Shown here in pieces: positions 1-6,078 of a DNA stretch of 64,000 bases. The notes under the pieces are model-generated. The model was given only the letters and a program-made list of their open reading frames with translations, did no database searches and had not been told where the DNA came from. A program made the translations under genes and the position numbers. Positions within the stretch are counted from its first letter, which is position 1. Each line of letters begins with the position of its first letter. Source of the DNA: Clostridiales bacterium (GTDB lineage Bacteria; Bacillota; Clostridia; Oscillospirales; Acutalibacteraceae); assembly GCA_022800315.1 (NCBI GenBank), contig JAAWQC010000006.1:23257-87256 (forward strand). Reading direction: 5' to 3'.

Positions 1-475
1 TGTTTTGATATAGGTTGCTCATATCTTCGGAAAAGCTTACCTCGGTAAACAGCGGCTTGGTGGTCTCACTCGCAGCAAGCGGTTCGTTATAATAGTAATA
101 GCCATCCTTTTCAGTCCAGTTTTCTCTGTCGATATTCAGCCCGATCAGACCGAGATCGGCTTCTCCGACAGTTCCCTCCGCGAGAGCCAGTCCCTTCTCC
201 AACTGGATGCGGATATAGGCGGTTTTGTCGCCGGTGTTTTTCACCCCGACAATTTTGGATACCTTTCCACCTGGCATCACGCCGATCACGTCCTCAAAAG
301 GAACGGGATCGGCGCCGTCCTCCGGAACGGCTGTTTCCTGCAACTCGATCCGGACATTTCCGGTTGTGATAACATTGATAGCCGTATCCTCCGCCGTAAA
401 ATAAGCAATCGTTCCATAAGCAGCCAATGACAAACAGCTCACTGTCAAAGCCACAGCCACCAGTTTTCGTTTCAT
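1..475 (-). CDS. SipW-dependent-type secreted protein (TasA/camelysin-like), partial
   Basis: This is the third secreted-protein gene after sipW, and its 3' end lies beyond the left edge, so only about 158 residues are visible. It starts at ATG 475 behind a GAGGAAAAA ribosome site. The first 30 residues are a basic, hydrophobic signal peptide ending in the SipW-type pattern GTIAYFTAED, followed by the family landmark ITTGNVRIEL. Later parts resemble the two upstream paralogues, including a tyrosine-rich DGYYYYNEPL stretch like DYYYYSKVL in the next gene. Known family members (Bacillus TasA, camelysin CalY) are exported, cut by SipW, and assemble into cell-surface fibres or act as surface proteins. 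Fibre formation here is inferred only from family and context. Confidence 0.8.
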   Translation of the reverse strand, partial: MKRKLVAVALTVSCLSLAAYGTIAYFTAEDTAINVITTGNVRIELQETAVPEDGADPVPFEDVIGVMPGGKVSKIVGVKNTGDKTAYIRIQLEKGLALAEGTVGEADLGLIGLNIDRENWTEKDGYYYYNEPLAASETTKPLFTEVSFSEDMSNLYQN

Positions 476-546
476 AGTAGTTTTTCCTCCTCATTCATGA
501 TCATATTGCTTTATGTTTGGCTCAAATTTACCATCCGCCTTTTTCA

Positions 547-602
547 GGCAAGGCATGTGTGGGCATTCCCGCACCCGCCGGAATGCCCACATACGCCCTG
601 CC
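547..602. other. Strong intercistronic hairpin between two secreted-protein genes
   Basis: A perfect 12-bp stem (TGTGGGCATTCC at 558-569, GGAATGCCCACA at 580-591) with a 10-nt loop is extended outward by imperfect pairing to 547-602. It sits between the second and third SipW-substrate genes. There is no U-run on the operon (minus) strand, so it is more likely an mRNA-processing or stability element, or partial attenuator, than a full terminator. Confidence 0.6.
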
Positions 603-635
603 CTCAACCGAGGACAGGACAGTATGTAGGAAAGC

Positions 636-1211
636 TTATCCAATGCAGGTGGCGAACCAAGCAGCGATTTCCTCAACGGTCATTGTCTGTACTTCAGCCC
701 ATTTGGTTCTGGCGCCCTGAGCTTGGACAGCCTCAGCTTTTACAACGATGTCATAAATGCCGTCAAAACCGTTGGTGACGTCGGTGGAGAGAACGACCTG
801 GTCGAACAAAGCGTCGGTGGTGTTACTTCCTTCTTCCGTGCCGAGAACCTTGCTGTAGTAGTAATAATCACCGTGTTTTACCCAGTTTTCACCCAGCTTA
901 CCATCTACATAATCAGTACGATAAGACAGGGCCACATTTTCCGGCCACTCCACTTTTATGCGGACAAATGCCGGGTTCTTGCCGGTATTCTCAACGGTGG
1001 GATCCTTAGCGACTGCCTCGCCCGGATACAGATCTTCGACTTCTTCTGCATCCCACTTCGGCTCGGTCAGAGTAATGTCAACATTGCCGATAGTGAGGGT
1101 GTTGTGCTTCTCATCCTTGTCGGTGAAATAGGCCAGAGAGGAGCCGACAACGGCGACGGCGACCAGAGAAGCGGCCAGTGCGATGGAGAGAATTTTTTTC
1201 TTTGCGTTCAT
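636..1211 (-). CDS. SipW-dependent-type secreted protein (TasA/camelysin-like)
   Basis: A 191-residue exported protein. I chose ATG 1211 because GAAAGGAAG lies just upstream; in-frame upstream codons lack a ribosome site. Residues 1-30 form a signal peptide (MNAKKKILS, hydrophobic core, SSLAYFTDKDEKHNT), matching the SipW-type AYFTD consensus. LTIGNVDITL follows directly, the conserved N-terminal strand of TasA/CalY-like proteins. The rest is predicted as a beta-rich extracellular domain with ENTGKNPAFVRIKVEW. It follows a paralogue by 96 bp and precedes another, all on one strand behind sipW. Function as matrix-fibre subunit is inferred from family; the sequence itself shows only export by SipW. 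Confidence 0.85.
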   Translation of the reverse strand: MNAKKKILSIALAASLVAVAVVGSSLAYFTDKDEKHNTLTIGNVDITLTEPKWDAEEVEDLYPGEAVAKDPTVENTGKNPAFVRIKVEWPENVALSYRTDYVDGKLGENWVKHGDYYYYSKVLGTEEGSNTTDALFDQVVLSTDVTNGFDGIYDIVVKAEAVQAQGARTKWAEVQTMTVEEIAAWFATCIG

Positions 1212-1307
1212 GGTACAATACTTCCTTTCAGAATATAAATTTACTAACCAGTTAATAGGCCGGTTATTGCCTGTAAATAGGGAAAGAGGTTGGAAGCCTG
1301 TTTCCAA

Positions 1308-1856
1308 CTATGCGGCCGAAACTGTTTTCCAAGCCTCAGCGGGACTGAAATCCGCTTCGCTGCTCTTGTGCTGCTGTACCGCATAGACGGTGAAGGTCAG
1401 GGTCGGGAACGTATCCGATTTCAAATCGTCCATCATGGCCTTGTCAACAGTATCATTGACAGTTACGCTGTTGTCTTTCAGAACAGCAAACGTCTGATCA
1501 GCCGCACTGTTTGTCACCTGACGGTAGAAAACACCGGATTCGCTCTCTAAGGGCGTCCAGCCATTCGCCATGTCATAGGTCATAAAGGTATCAAAGTTTT
1601 CAGATTTCTCAACTTTGACGAACAGCCAGCAGTCCTCGCTGTCCTTAGTAACAGTTACTGTCGGATCCTTTGCAATGGTACAGCCGGGAATCATCTTATA
1701 ATTTTCAGTGGTTTCTTTTAATTTGATATCTACATTTCCCACCGTAAAGGTATTGACAACAGAATCTGTTTTATCGGTCAGCCAGGCCAGTGTCACGCAG
1801 TTCACAAAGCAAAGAACCAACGCCGCCGCAACAGAAGCTATGACTTCCTTTTTCAT
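1308..1856 (-). CDS. SipW-dependent-type secreted protein (TasA/camelysin-like)
   Basis: A 182-residue exported protein, the first substrate gene after sipW (84 bp downstream). ATG 1856 has a strong GGAGAAAGGAGGAG site. The signal peptide ends TLAWLTDKTDSVVNTF, with W in place of the usual Y, and is followed by TVGNVDIKLKET, the family landmark. The mid-region IAKDPTVTVTKDSEDCWLFVKVEKSENF resembles the repeated beta-strand pattern of the other two paralogues. Three diverged paralogues in one operon suggest a major subunit plus accessory or anchoring subunits, as in tapA-sipW-tasA of Bacillus. Which is which cannot be told from sequence. Confidence 0.85.
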   Translation of the reverse strand: MKKEVIASVAAALVLCFVNCVTLAWLTDKTDSVVNTFTVGNVDIKLKETTENYKMIPGCTIAKDPTVTVTKDSEDCWLFVKVEKSENFDTFMTYDMANGWTPLESESGVFYRQVTNSAADQTFAVLKDNSVTVNDTVDKAMMDDLKSDTFPTLTFTVYAVQQHKSSEADFSPAEAWKTVSAA

Positions 1857-1940
1857 GTTTTCTCCTCCTTTCTCCTTGTTTTAATAAAATATCGTCCGAA
1901 AAATTCAGGCGGTATTTTCTTGAGTAAACAGTCCCGCCGG

Positions 1941-2468
1941 TCAGTCATGCTTTTCTATTTCGGACACTGCAGGCGGTTCCTTTTTCCAAGCGTTCAGCAG
2001 CTCGGGCAAAAGCAGCACGGCTCCTGCCGCAATAGCTATATACAGTCCCGGCGGATTTTGAATATAAGTGGAAACATAACCGAGATAAGGAATGGAAAAT
2101 ACCGGTATACCGATTAGATTATTGAAATGTACCGGTGCACCGTCGGCGTTTTCATTGGCATCGCCTTTGGTATAAAATCGCTGATTTTCCTTGTCAATTT
2201 CAATCACACGGTGAGTCGCTACCACCAAATCCTCATTCAGCACAAAGGTGATAGCCTGGCCGACCTTGACCTCCTCCGGCGTTACCTTCTTTACATAAAT
2301 GAGGGAACCCGTTTGATAGGTCGGTTCCATACTGCCGGACAGGACGGTGTACGGCTGTAATCCAACAAGGCGGACCCCCACCAAAAGGACGGCGAGGATC
2401 ACCGCTATTACCACGAAAACGGTGGTGATAATATTCAGTGCTTTTAGGATTCGTTTGGATACGGCCAT
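1941..2468 (-). CDS. sipW: Signal peptidase I, SipW (ER-type) subfamily
   Basis: A 175-residue membrane signal peptidase that cuts the signal peptides of the secreted proteins encoded directly downstream. ATG 2468 is preferred over an upstream in-frame ATG because AAAGGATC precedes it. One transmembrane segment spans about residues 11-36. The catalytic serine is Ser46 in LSGSMEPT. His86 in ATHRV takes the place of the bacterial lysine, the hallmark of ER-type/SipW enzymes. The conserved KGDAN box holds Asp103. A second transmembrane helix lies near the C-terminus (LYIAIAAGAVLLLPELL), as usual for SipW. It is the first gene of the operon controlled by the invertible segment at 2540-2791. Confidence 0.92.
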   Translation of the reverse strand: MAVSKRILKALNIITTVFVVIAVILAVLLVGVRLVGLQPYTVLSGSMEPTYQTGSLIYVKKVTPEEVKVGQAITFVLNEDLVVATHRVIEIDKENQRFYTKGDANENADGAPVHFNNLIGIPVFSIPYLGYVSTYIQNPPGLYIAIAAGAVLLLPELLNAWKKEPPAVSEIEKHD

Positions 2469-2539
2469 GATTTGATCCTTTCTGTGGATTTTATCATCCG
2501 GGGAAATTCGCATAAAGTATCGTTATAACCCGGCATAAA

Positions 2540-2561
2540 GACATAAGGTTGATTATGTCGC
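2540..2561 (+). repeat. Left 22-bp inverted repeat / recombination site (IRL)
   Basis: These 22 bases are the exact reverse complement of 2770-2791. Within them GACATAA and TTATGTC form a 7-bp dyad around a 6-bp asymmetric centre, GGTTGA. A 6-bp core between two recombinase-binding arms is the layout of XerCD/dif-type sites. The site lies 71 bp upstream of the sipW start. Confidence 0.9.
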
Positions 2562-2635
2562 CGGCAATAATGAAGACTTGGACAGTAGGCGGACTGTCAA
2601 TCTTCTAAAAAGTCACTGGAATATCAGCGGCGGCT

Positions 2636-2705
2636 AAAAAGGGCGCAAAAGAACAGCCGGAGGAAAATCATGGATGATCCCGGCTTGTTTTTTCGCGCCC
2701 TTTTT
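2636..2705. terminator. Bidirectional hairpin terminator inside the invertible segment
   Basis: AAAAAGGGCGC (2636-2646) pairs with GCGCCC plus TTTTT (2695-2705). An inner stem forms between AACAGCCGG and CCGGCTTGTT with one bulge. The flanking A and T runs make it work on both strands. In the present orientation it shields sipW from read-through of the recombinase gene. Confidence 0.8.
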
Positions 2706-2725
2706 AAACTTTTCAACGATATGTA

Positions 2726-2754
2726 TTGCAAAATCAGCTAGAATATGATATATT
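2726..2754 (+). promoter_or_regulatory. Outward promoter of the invertible segment
   Basis: -35 TTGCAA (2726-2731), 17-bp spacer, -10 TATATT (2749-2754). The predicted start is near 2761, just before the right repeat. As it stands it would transcribe antisense into the 3' end of the recombinase gene. After inversion it would read into sipW. Confidence 0.75.
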
Positions 2755-2769
2755 ATTTTAAATCGGATA

Positions 2770-2791
2770 GCGACATAATCAACCTTATGTC
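2770..2791 (-). repeat. Right 22-bp inverted repeat / recombination site (IRR)
   Basis: Exact reverse complement of 2540-2561, with the same 7-6-7 dyad. It overlaps the last codons of the recombinase gene: the TAA stop (2785-2787) lies inside the repeat. Because the repeat is unchanged by inversion, the coding end is preserved in both orientations. Confidence 0.9.
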
Positions 2792-3606
2792 ATCAGCAGC
2801 TTTTCGACCCGTTCCAAACGGTGCCTGTGTTCGTTGCCGGTTTCCATTGTATAAATTCGGGTGGTATTCACGCTGCTGTGGCCGAGCAAATCGGCCAGAC
2901 GAACGATGTCCTTATCCACGCTGTAAAATGTTCTGGCAAAGAGATGCCGCAGATTGTGTGGAAACACCTTGTTCGGAGATATGCCCGCCCGTTCGCAGAG
3001 AAATTTCATGTCCCGCCAGATATTCCGGCGGTTCAGCGGCTTTCCGTTTCTTGTTACAAAGACTGTTCCGGCTGTAATGCCGGATTTTTTCATATATGGC
3101 TGCAACATCTTTTGAATTGACGTGGGGATGAAGATCACCCTCGTCTTATTTTTGCAGTTCACCACCGCTTTGCCTGCTCGTACTGCTTCCGCCGTAATAT
3201 ATTGCAGCTCGCTTACTCGAATACCGGTGCCGCAGATCGTCTGGATCACCAGCGATATCCGGGTGTTTCCGGCTGCTTTCACCAGCCGTTGGTATTCTGC
3301 CTTTGTCAGTTCCTTGTCCTCTCGGCTGAAAATCTGCCGCTGAATTTTAAGAGACTTCACGCAGCAGTCCTGCAATCCGATAAAACGCAGGAAACAGTTG
3401 AGAGCGATCAGCATAGAATTGACGCTGGACGGGGCATACCGTGCCCTCAGGTACTCTTTATATGCAATAGTTTTCTCTTTGCTGATTGGTCTGTCCGCCA
3501 GAAAAGCATAAAAGCAGCGAATATCCCGCCGGTATTTTTCAATGGTCGCCGCACTTTTTTCTTCTGTAATCAAATACTGTTCAAATTTTGAAATCTGTTC
3601 GTCCAT
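2785..3606 (-). CDS. Tyrosine recombinase (putative DNA invertase)
   Basis: A 273-residue XerC/D-type recombinase. ATG 3606 has GGAGGAAAG upstream. The N-terminal SAM-like core-binding domain covers about 1-85 and the catalytic domain about 95-265. All active-site residues are visible: Arg130 (GTGIRVSEL), a beta-hairpin Lys near 154 (CKNKTRVI), His217 and Arg220 (PHNLRHLF), His243 (LLGHSS) and nucleophile Tyr252 (RIYTM). It lacks the extra DNA-binding domain and neighbours (excisionase, relaxase) of phage or ICE integrases. Its 3' end runs into the right inverted repeat of the adjacent switch, which makes a dedicated invertase the best reading. Small tyrosine recombinases of this kind drive promoter inversion in clostridia and Bacteroidetes. 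Confidence 0.88.
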   Translation of the reverse strand: MDEQISKFEQYLITEEKSAATIEKYRRDIRCFYAFLADRPISKEKTIAYKEYLRARYAPSSVNSMLIALNCFLRFIGLQDCCVKSLKIQRQIFSREDKELTKAEYQRLVKAAGNTRISLVIQTICGTGIRVSELQYITAEAVRAGKAVVNCKNKTRVIFIPTSIQKMLQPYMKKSGITAGTVFVTRNGKPLNRRNIWRDMKFLCERAGISPNKVFPHNLRHLFARTFYSVDKDIVRLADLLGHSSVNTTRIYTMETGNEHRHRLERVEKLLMT

Positions 3607-3815
3607 ATTTCTTTCCTCCACAAGTTTATATATGGTTAGCATTCCCTTATTTCGTTTTACTATAAGGGGTCGTGGCGGAAAAAAGTGCGGCGGCGGGCCG
3701 TGAAGCAAGCCATAAAAAGAGAAATTTTATAAAAAAGCCTTGCTTTTTCGCCCGTGGTGCGTAAGATGTGACTCACATTAATCAGATCTTTAAGGAAGAT
3801 GCGGCCATGCTGTAA

Positions 3816-3902
3816 ATATCTGAGATTGTAAAGAAAATTGAGGAAATGTTCGAACTGTTCAACCAGCATTTTTACGGCGAAGAGTCTTTCGGGAGGAAAT
3901 AA
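3816..3902 (+). pseudogene. Stub resembling the start of a SprT-like metallopeptidase gene
   Basis: The frame reads IVKKIEEMFELFNQHFYG then EESFGRK and a TAA. The segment EEMFELFNQHFYG resembles the N-terminal helix of SprT-like proteins carried on clostridial mobile elements, where GGEL and the HExxH motif would follow. The frame is stopped upstream by a TAA and ends before any catalytic motif. Identity is tentative. Confidence 0.3.
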
Positions 3903-3913
3903 AAGAAATTGTT

Positions 3914-3942
3914 AAAAAGTATCCAGGCCAAGATACTTTTTT
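3914..3942. terminator. Hairpin terminator
   Basis: AAAAAGTATC (3914-3923) and GATACTTTTT (3932-3941) form a 10-bp stem with an 8-nt loop and flanking A/T runs, so it can act on either strand. Confidence 0.6.
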
Positions 3943-4076
3943 ACGATTCCTTTGGTTTTTTACCTTACTTATATAGGGTGGGGTGCAAATCCGGAGCCTT
4001 TGGGGTATTCCCGGCAGTCAACTATGCCGCAGGCGAACTTTTTGGGCCGCCGTATTACCTCGTGAAAATAGAAAAA

Positions 4077-4151
4077 GCCCGGAAACCGTATGAATACACG
4101 GTTTTCGGGCATAGACGCAAAAACAGCCCTCCAAAACGGAAGGCTGTTTTT
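4077..4151. terminator. Tandem hairpin terminators
   Basis: The first stem pairs GCCCGGAAACCGT (4077-4089) with ACGGTTTTCGGGC (4098-4110). The second pairs AAAAACAGCC (4119-4128) with GGCTGTTTTT (4142-4151), with a T-run on both strands. The second would end minus-strand transcripts of the VOC gene. Confidence 0.7.
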
Positions 4152-4210
4152 ATATCAAAGTTTACGCTTTGATTTGTGAGAGGCACATAAAAAAGATAAT
4201 TCCGGCTTTT

Positions 4211-4230
4211 CGGAGGTGGGAGTTGAACCC
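4211..4230 (-). other. tRNA/tmRNA T-arm-like fragment (possible attachment-site relic)
   Basis: Read on the minus strand, GGGTTCAACTCCC matches a canonical T-arm (loop TTCAACT) followed by an acceptor-like ACCTCCG. No matching 5' half is present. Such 3' tRNA/tmRNA ends often mark integration of mobile elements, which would suit the relic region, but it could be chance. Confidence 0.3.
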
Positions 4231-4265
4231 AAACAAATACAACTGATGTGCATTTGATGAATAAA

Positions 4266-4646
4266 CTATTCATTGTAATACAGTGCCCAACAAACACCAA
4301 ATTTATCTACTACTAGTCCTAACAACGTTGCCCACGGAAAAGGTCCTTCTAAACTACAATTTAAAGATTGTGCAGAAAGAATATCATATGCCTTTTTCAA
4401 ATCGTTCTCACTGTCAAAATGAAATTCACAGCACATTGCGTTTTCAATGATTTTATCAACTTTTTCACCCGGGGCTAGGAGAATTTTAATTCCATCCAAG
4501 TCCATTACAATGTGAATATCTTTGCCATCTGGCGGTATATTCTCAGAAATCTTTTTAGCATGAAAAGCTTGTTGATACATTTCAAAGGCTTCAATTCTTT
4601 CTTCATTTGTCTTCCCGATGTTAAAAGCCATCGCAAATTTTCCCAT
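4266..4646 (-). CDS. VOC-superfamily (PhnB/glyoxalase-like) protein
   Basis: A 126-residue protein with the fold signature of single-domain PhnB-like VOC proteins: a central DGIKILLAPGE strand region, the helix DLKKAYDILSAQ, and the C-terminal motif VVDKFGVCWALYYNE. ATG 4646 has GGAGGAAACAAT upstream, giving a better start than the internal ATG of MAFNIG. Members include bleomycin-resistance-like and dioxygenase-like proteins, so no substrate can be assigned. The gene is clearly more AT-rich than the core genes to its right and lies at the edge of the relic region, which suggests horizontal acquisition. Confidence 0.75.
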   Translation of the reverse strand: MGKFAMAFNIGKTNEERIEAFEMYQQAFHAKKISENIPPDGKDIHIVMDLDGIKILLAPGEKVDKIIENAMCCEFHFDSENDLKKAYDILSAQSLNCSLEGPFPWATLLGLVVDKFGVCWALYYNE

Positions 4647-4681
4647 ATTGTTTCCTCCAAAACTAATATAAATAACGGATT

Positions 4682-4710
4682 ATTATATTATACAAAAACA
4701 AAAAGCACAA
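4682..4710 (-). promoter_or_regulatory. Promoter of the VOC gene
   Basis: On the minus strand: -35 TTGTGC (4710-4705), 17-bp spacer, -10 TATAAT (4687-4682). The -35 overlaps the tRNA-Ser terminator hairpin. A second TATAAT lies 5 bp upstream at 4692-4687. Confidence 0.6.
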
Positions 4711-4744
4711 CACAGGAGTTTAACTCCACAATGCTGTGCTTTTT
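4701..4744 (-). terminator. Terminator after tRNA-Ser(GCT)
   Basis: AAAAGCACA (4701-4709) pairs with TGTGCTTTT (4735-4743), and an inner GGAGT/ACTCC stem caps it. The minus-strand side ends in a T-run directly downstream of the tRNA. Confidence 0.75.
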
Positions 4745-4745
4745 C

Positions 4746-4836
4746 TGGCGGAGAAGGAGGGACTCGAACCCTCGCGCCAGTTGCCCGGCCTACGCCCTTA
4801 GCAGGGGCGCCTCGTCACCAACTTGAGTACTTCTCC
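4746..4836 (-). tRNA. tRNA-Ser (anticodon GCT)
   Basis: 91 nt including an encoded CCA. The acceptor GGAGAAG pairs with CTTCTCC. The anticodon loop CTGCTAA gives GCT. A long class II variable arm (GTAGGCCGGGCAACTGGCGC) and T-arm GGTTCGAGTCC are present. It reads AGC/AGU codons. Confidence 0.97.
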
Positions 4837-4842
4837 GTATGG

Positions 4843-4873
4843 TAAAACCGCGTGTGGTAAACAGGCGGTTTTA
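4843..4873. terminator. Terminator between ddh and tRNA-Ser
   Basis: TAAAACCGC (4843-4851) pairs with GCGGTTTTA (4865-4873). The minus strand also ends in GGTTTTA, so it can end ddh transcripts before the tRNA. Confidence 0.6.
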
Positions 4874-4893
4874 TCTATTCAATTGTTAAGGAA

Positions 4894-5778
4894 TCAGACA
4901 AGCCGTCGAATCAGGGATTCCCGCTCGCCCGCCAAAAGGTCGATGGGGGGGAGCTCAATCATGGTGTAACATCCGGGCGTCTGCTTTTTGACGGCGCGGG
5001 CGGCGGCCACCAGGATCTGGCCGGTGAGGGCGGGGTTGTTGATGCTCATCTGAAAGCGCATATTCTGATTCTGAGTAGAACCGGAGACACCTTTGCGGGT
5101 GAGATCGACGCCGTGTCCCATATCCTTGAGCGCATCCACGCTTTCCACCGCGATGACATGGGTCTCATCGTGGATGAAGTAGGGATCGGCCTTGATCGCG
5201 GCGGCGGCCGTTTCGTAATCGGCGCCGGGCTCCAGCTCGATGTACACCATGCGGCGATGGAGACCGGTACCAACGGGGATGGTCATGGACAGGGCGTTTT
5301 TAACACCGGCGATCGCTTTGACAGCCACGGTGTGACCCATGCTCATACCAGGGCCGAAGTTGGTATAGGTAAGGCCTTTGGGAGCCATGGCTTCCAGAAT
5401 GGCCCGCACCATGGAATCGGTGCCGGGGTCCCAGCCGGCGGACATGACAGCCGCCGTACCGTTTGCTTTGGCCACCGCGTCAAGGCGCTGGCGGACCTCA
5501 TACACCGAGGAGTGGATGTCGTAGCTGTCCACCGTGCAGATCCCTTTCGCCAGCAGATCGGCGGCGAGATCGGGGACGGCGCGGCTTGGGGAACAGAGGA
5601 TGGCCACATCCACGGGGAGAAGGGCATCGATCGACCGAGCCACCGGGATATTCCCCAGTGCGCCGGGCTCCAGCGATCCGCTGACGACGCCGGCGATTTC
5701 GAAATCGGGGCTTTCCTTCAGCGCGTCCAGAGCGAAATGACCAATGTTTCCATATCCGTAAACGACGGCTCTCAGCAT
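4894..5778 (-). CDS. ddh: meso-Diaminopimelate D-dehydrogenase
   Basis: Reductive amination of tetrahydrodipicolinate to meso-diaminopimelate with NADPH, the one-step branch of lysine and cell-wall precursor synthesis. The protein has an N-terminal Rossmann motif VVYGYGNIGHFAL, the family block SAGWDPGTDSMVRA, and FGPGMSMGHTVAVKAI in the substrate domain, over about 294 residues, the usual length. I start at ATG 5778 because AAAGGA lies 9 bp upstream; an ATG 9 bp earlier overlaps the ribosome site itself. It stands alone between two tRNA-Ser genes. Confidence 0.92.
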   Translation of the reverse strand: MLRAVVYGYGNIGHFALDALKESPDFEIAGVVSGSLEPGALGNIPVARSIDALLPVDVAILCSPSRAVPDLAADLLAKGICTVDSYDIHSSVYEVRQRLDAVAKANGTAAVMSAGWDPGTDSMVRAILEAMAPKGLTYTNFGPGMSMGHTVAVKAIAGVKNALSMTIPVGTGLHRRMVYIELEPGADYETAAAAIKADPYFIHDETHVIAVESVDALKDMGHGVDLTRKGVSGSTQNQNMRFQMSINNPALTGQILVAAARAVKKQTPGCYTMIELPPIDLLAGERESLIRRLV

Positions 5779-5831
5779 GTAGTCCATCCTTTGCTGTTAA
5801 CGTGTGTCCGCCAGCACTGGCGGGAAAAGTG

Positions 5832-5918
5832 TGGCGGAGAGGAAGGGATTCGAACCCTTGGCTCTGACGAGTCACTGGTTTTCAAGACCAGCTCCTTAAA
5901 CCGCTCGGACACCTCTCC
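5832..5918 (-). tRNA. tRNA-Ser (anticodon TGA)
   Basis: 87 nt with encoded CCA. The acceptor GGAGAGG pairs with CCTCTCC, the anticodon loop TCTTGAAAA centres on TGA, and there is a long variable arm and T-arm GGTTCGAATCC. Confidence 0.97.
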
Positions 5919-5936
5919 ATTTTGCTGACGCAGATC

Positions 5937-5965
5937 ATAATAGCATGTTTGATTCCTGCTGTCAA
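5937..5965 (-). promoter_or_regulatory. Promoter of tRNA-Ser(TGA)
   Basis: Minus strand -35 TTGACA (5965-5960), 17-bp spacer, -10 TATTAT (5942-5937), with the predicted start about 12 bp before the mature tRNA. Confidence 0.8.
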
Positions 5966-6078
5966 TCGCTGGATGAGAGGTTTCTCGCAGAATTGACAGA
6001 AAACGGACTTCCCGTTTCTATAAAGCTGGCCTGCCTGTTCCTGTGACAAATATACCGGCGGCGTATGCGGAAGCAGCA

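Larger units (their letters stand above)
2562..2769. promoter_or_regulatory. Invertible promoter segment (phase switch), OFF orientation
   Basis: These 208 bp sit between perfect inverted repeats and directly beside a tyrosine recombinase gene. Inside are a hairpin terminator (2636-2705) and one good SigA promoter (2726-2754) reading rightward, away from sipW. A 6-bp inverted repeat GACAGT/ACTGTC (2581-2586, 2593-2598) is a possible operator. Inversion would put the promoter just upstream of sipW and leave the terminator behind it. The inference that this orientation is OFF rests on the lack of a well-spaced minus-strand promoter between the terminator and sipW. Confidence 0.85.
3607..4265. 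other. Gene-poor relic region with terminators and gene/tRNA fragments
   Basis: No intact gene is supported in these 659 bp. The region holds a possible stub of a SprT-like gene (3816-3902), a hairpin terminator (3914-3942), two more terminators (4077-4110, 4119-4151), a small hairpin ATCAAAG/CTTTGAT (about 4155-4172) and a tRNA T-arm-like fragment (4211-4230). Open frames of 69 and 87 codons here show no domain and cross the hairpins. The picture is of a decayed mobile-element edge. Confidence 0.5.

Noticed and set aside
2595..2600. Minus-strand TTGACA in the invertible segment, facing sipW
   Set aside because: The nearest -10-like CATTAT is 22 bp away, too far for a normal promoter; I kept it only as a caution to the OFF-state reading.
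2785..3606. Recombinase as a prophage or ICE integrase
   Set aside because: No excisionase, relaxase, phage or conjugation genes are nearby, the protein lacks an arm-binding domain, and it abuts paired inverted crossover sites.
3982..3992. GGTGCAAATCC, similar to the core of cobalamin riboswitches
   Set aside because: The following conserved CCCGCCACTGT-type block is not matched, the AGGGAA element is altered, and no cobalamin-related gene follows.
3909..4172. 87-codon open frame from TTG 3909
   Set aside because: It crosses two terminator hairpins, shows no domain and has weak codon character.
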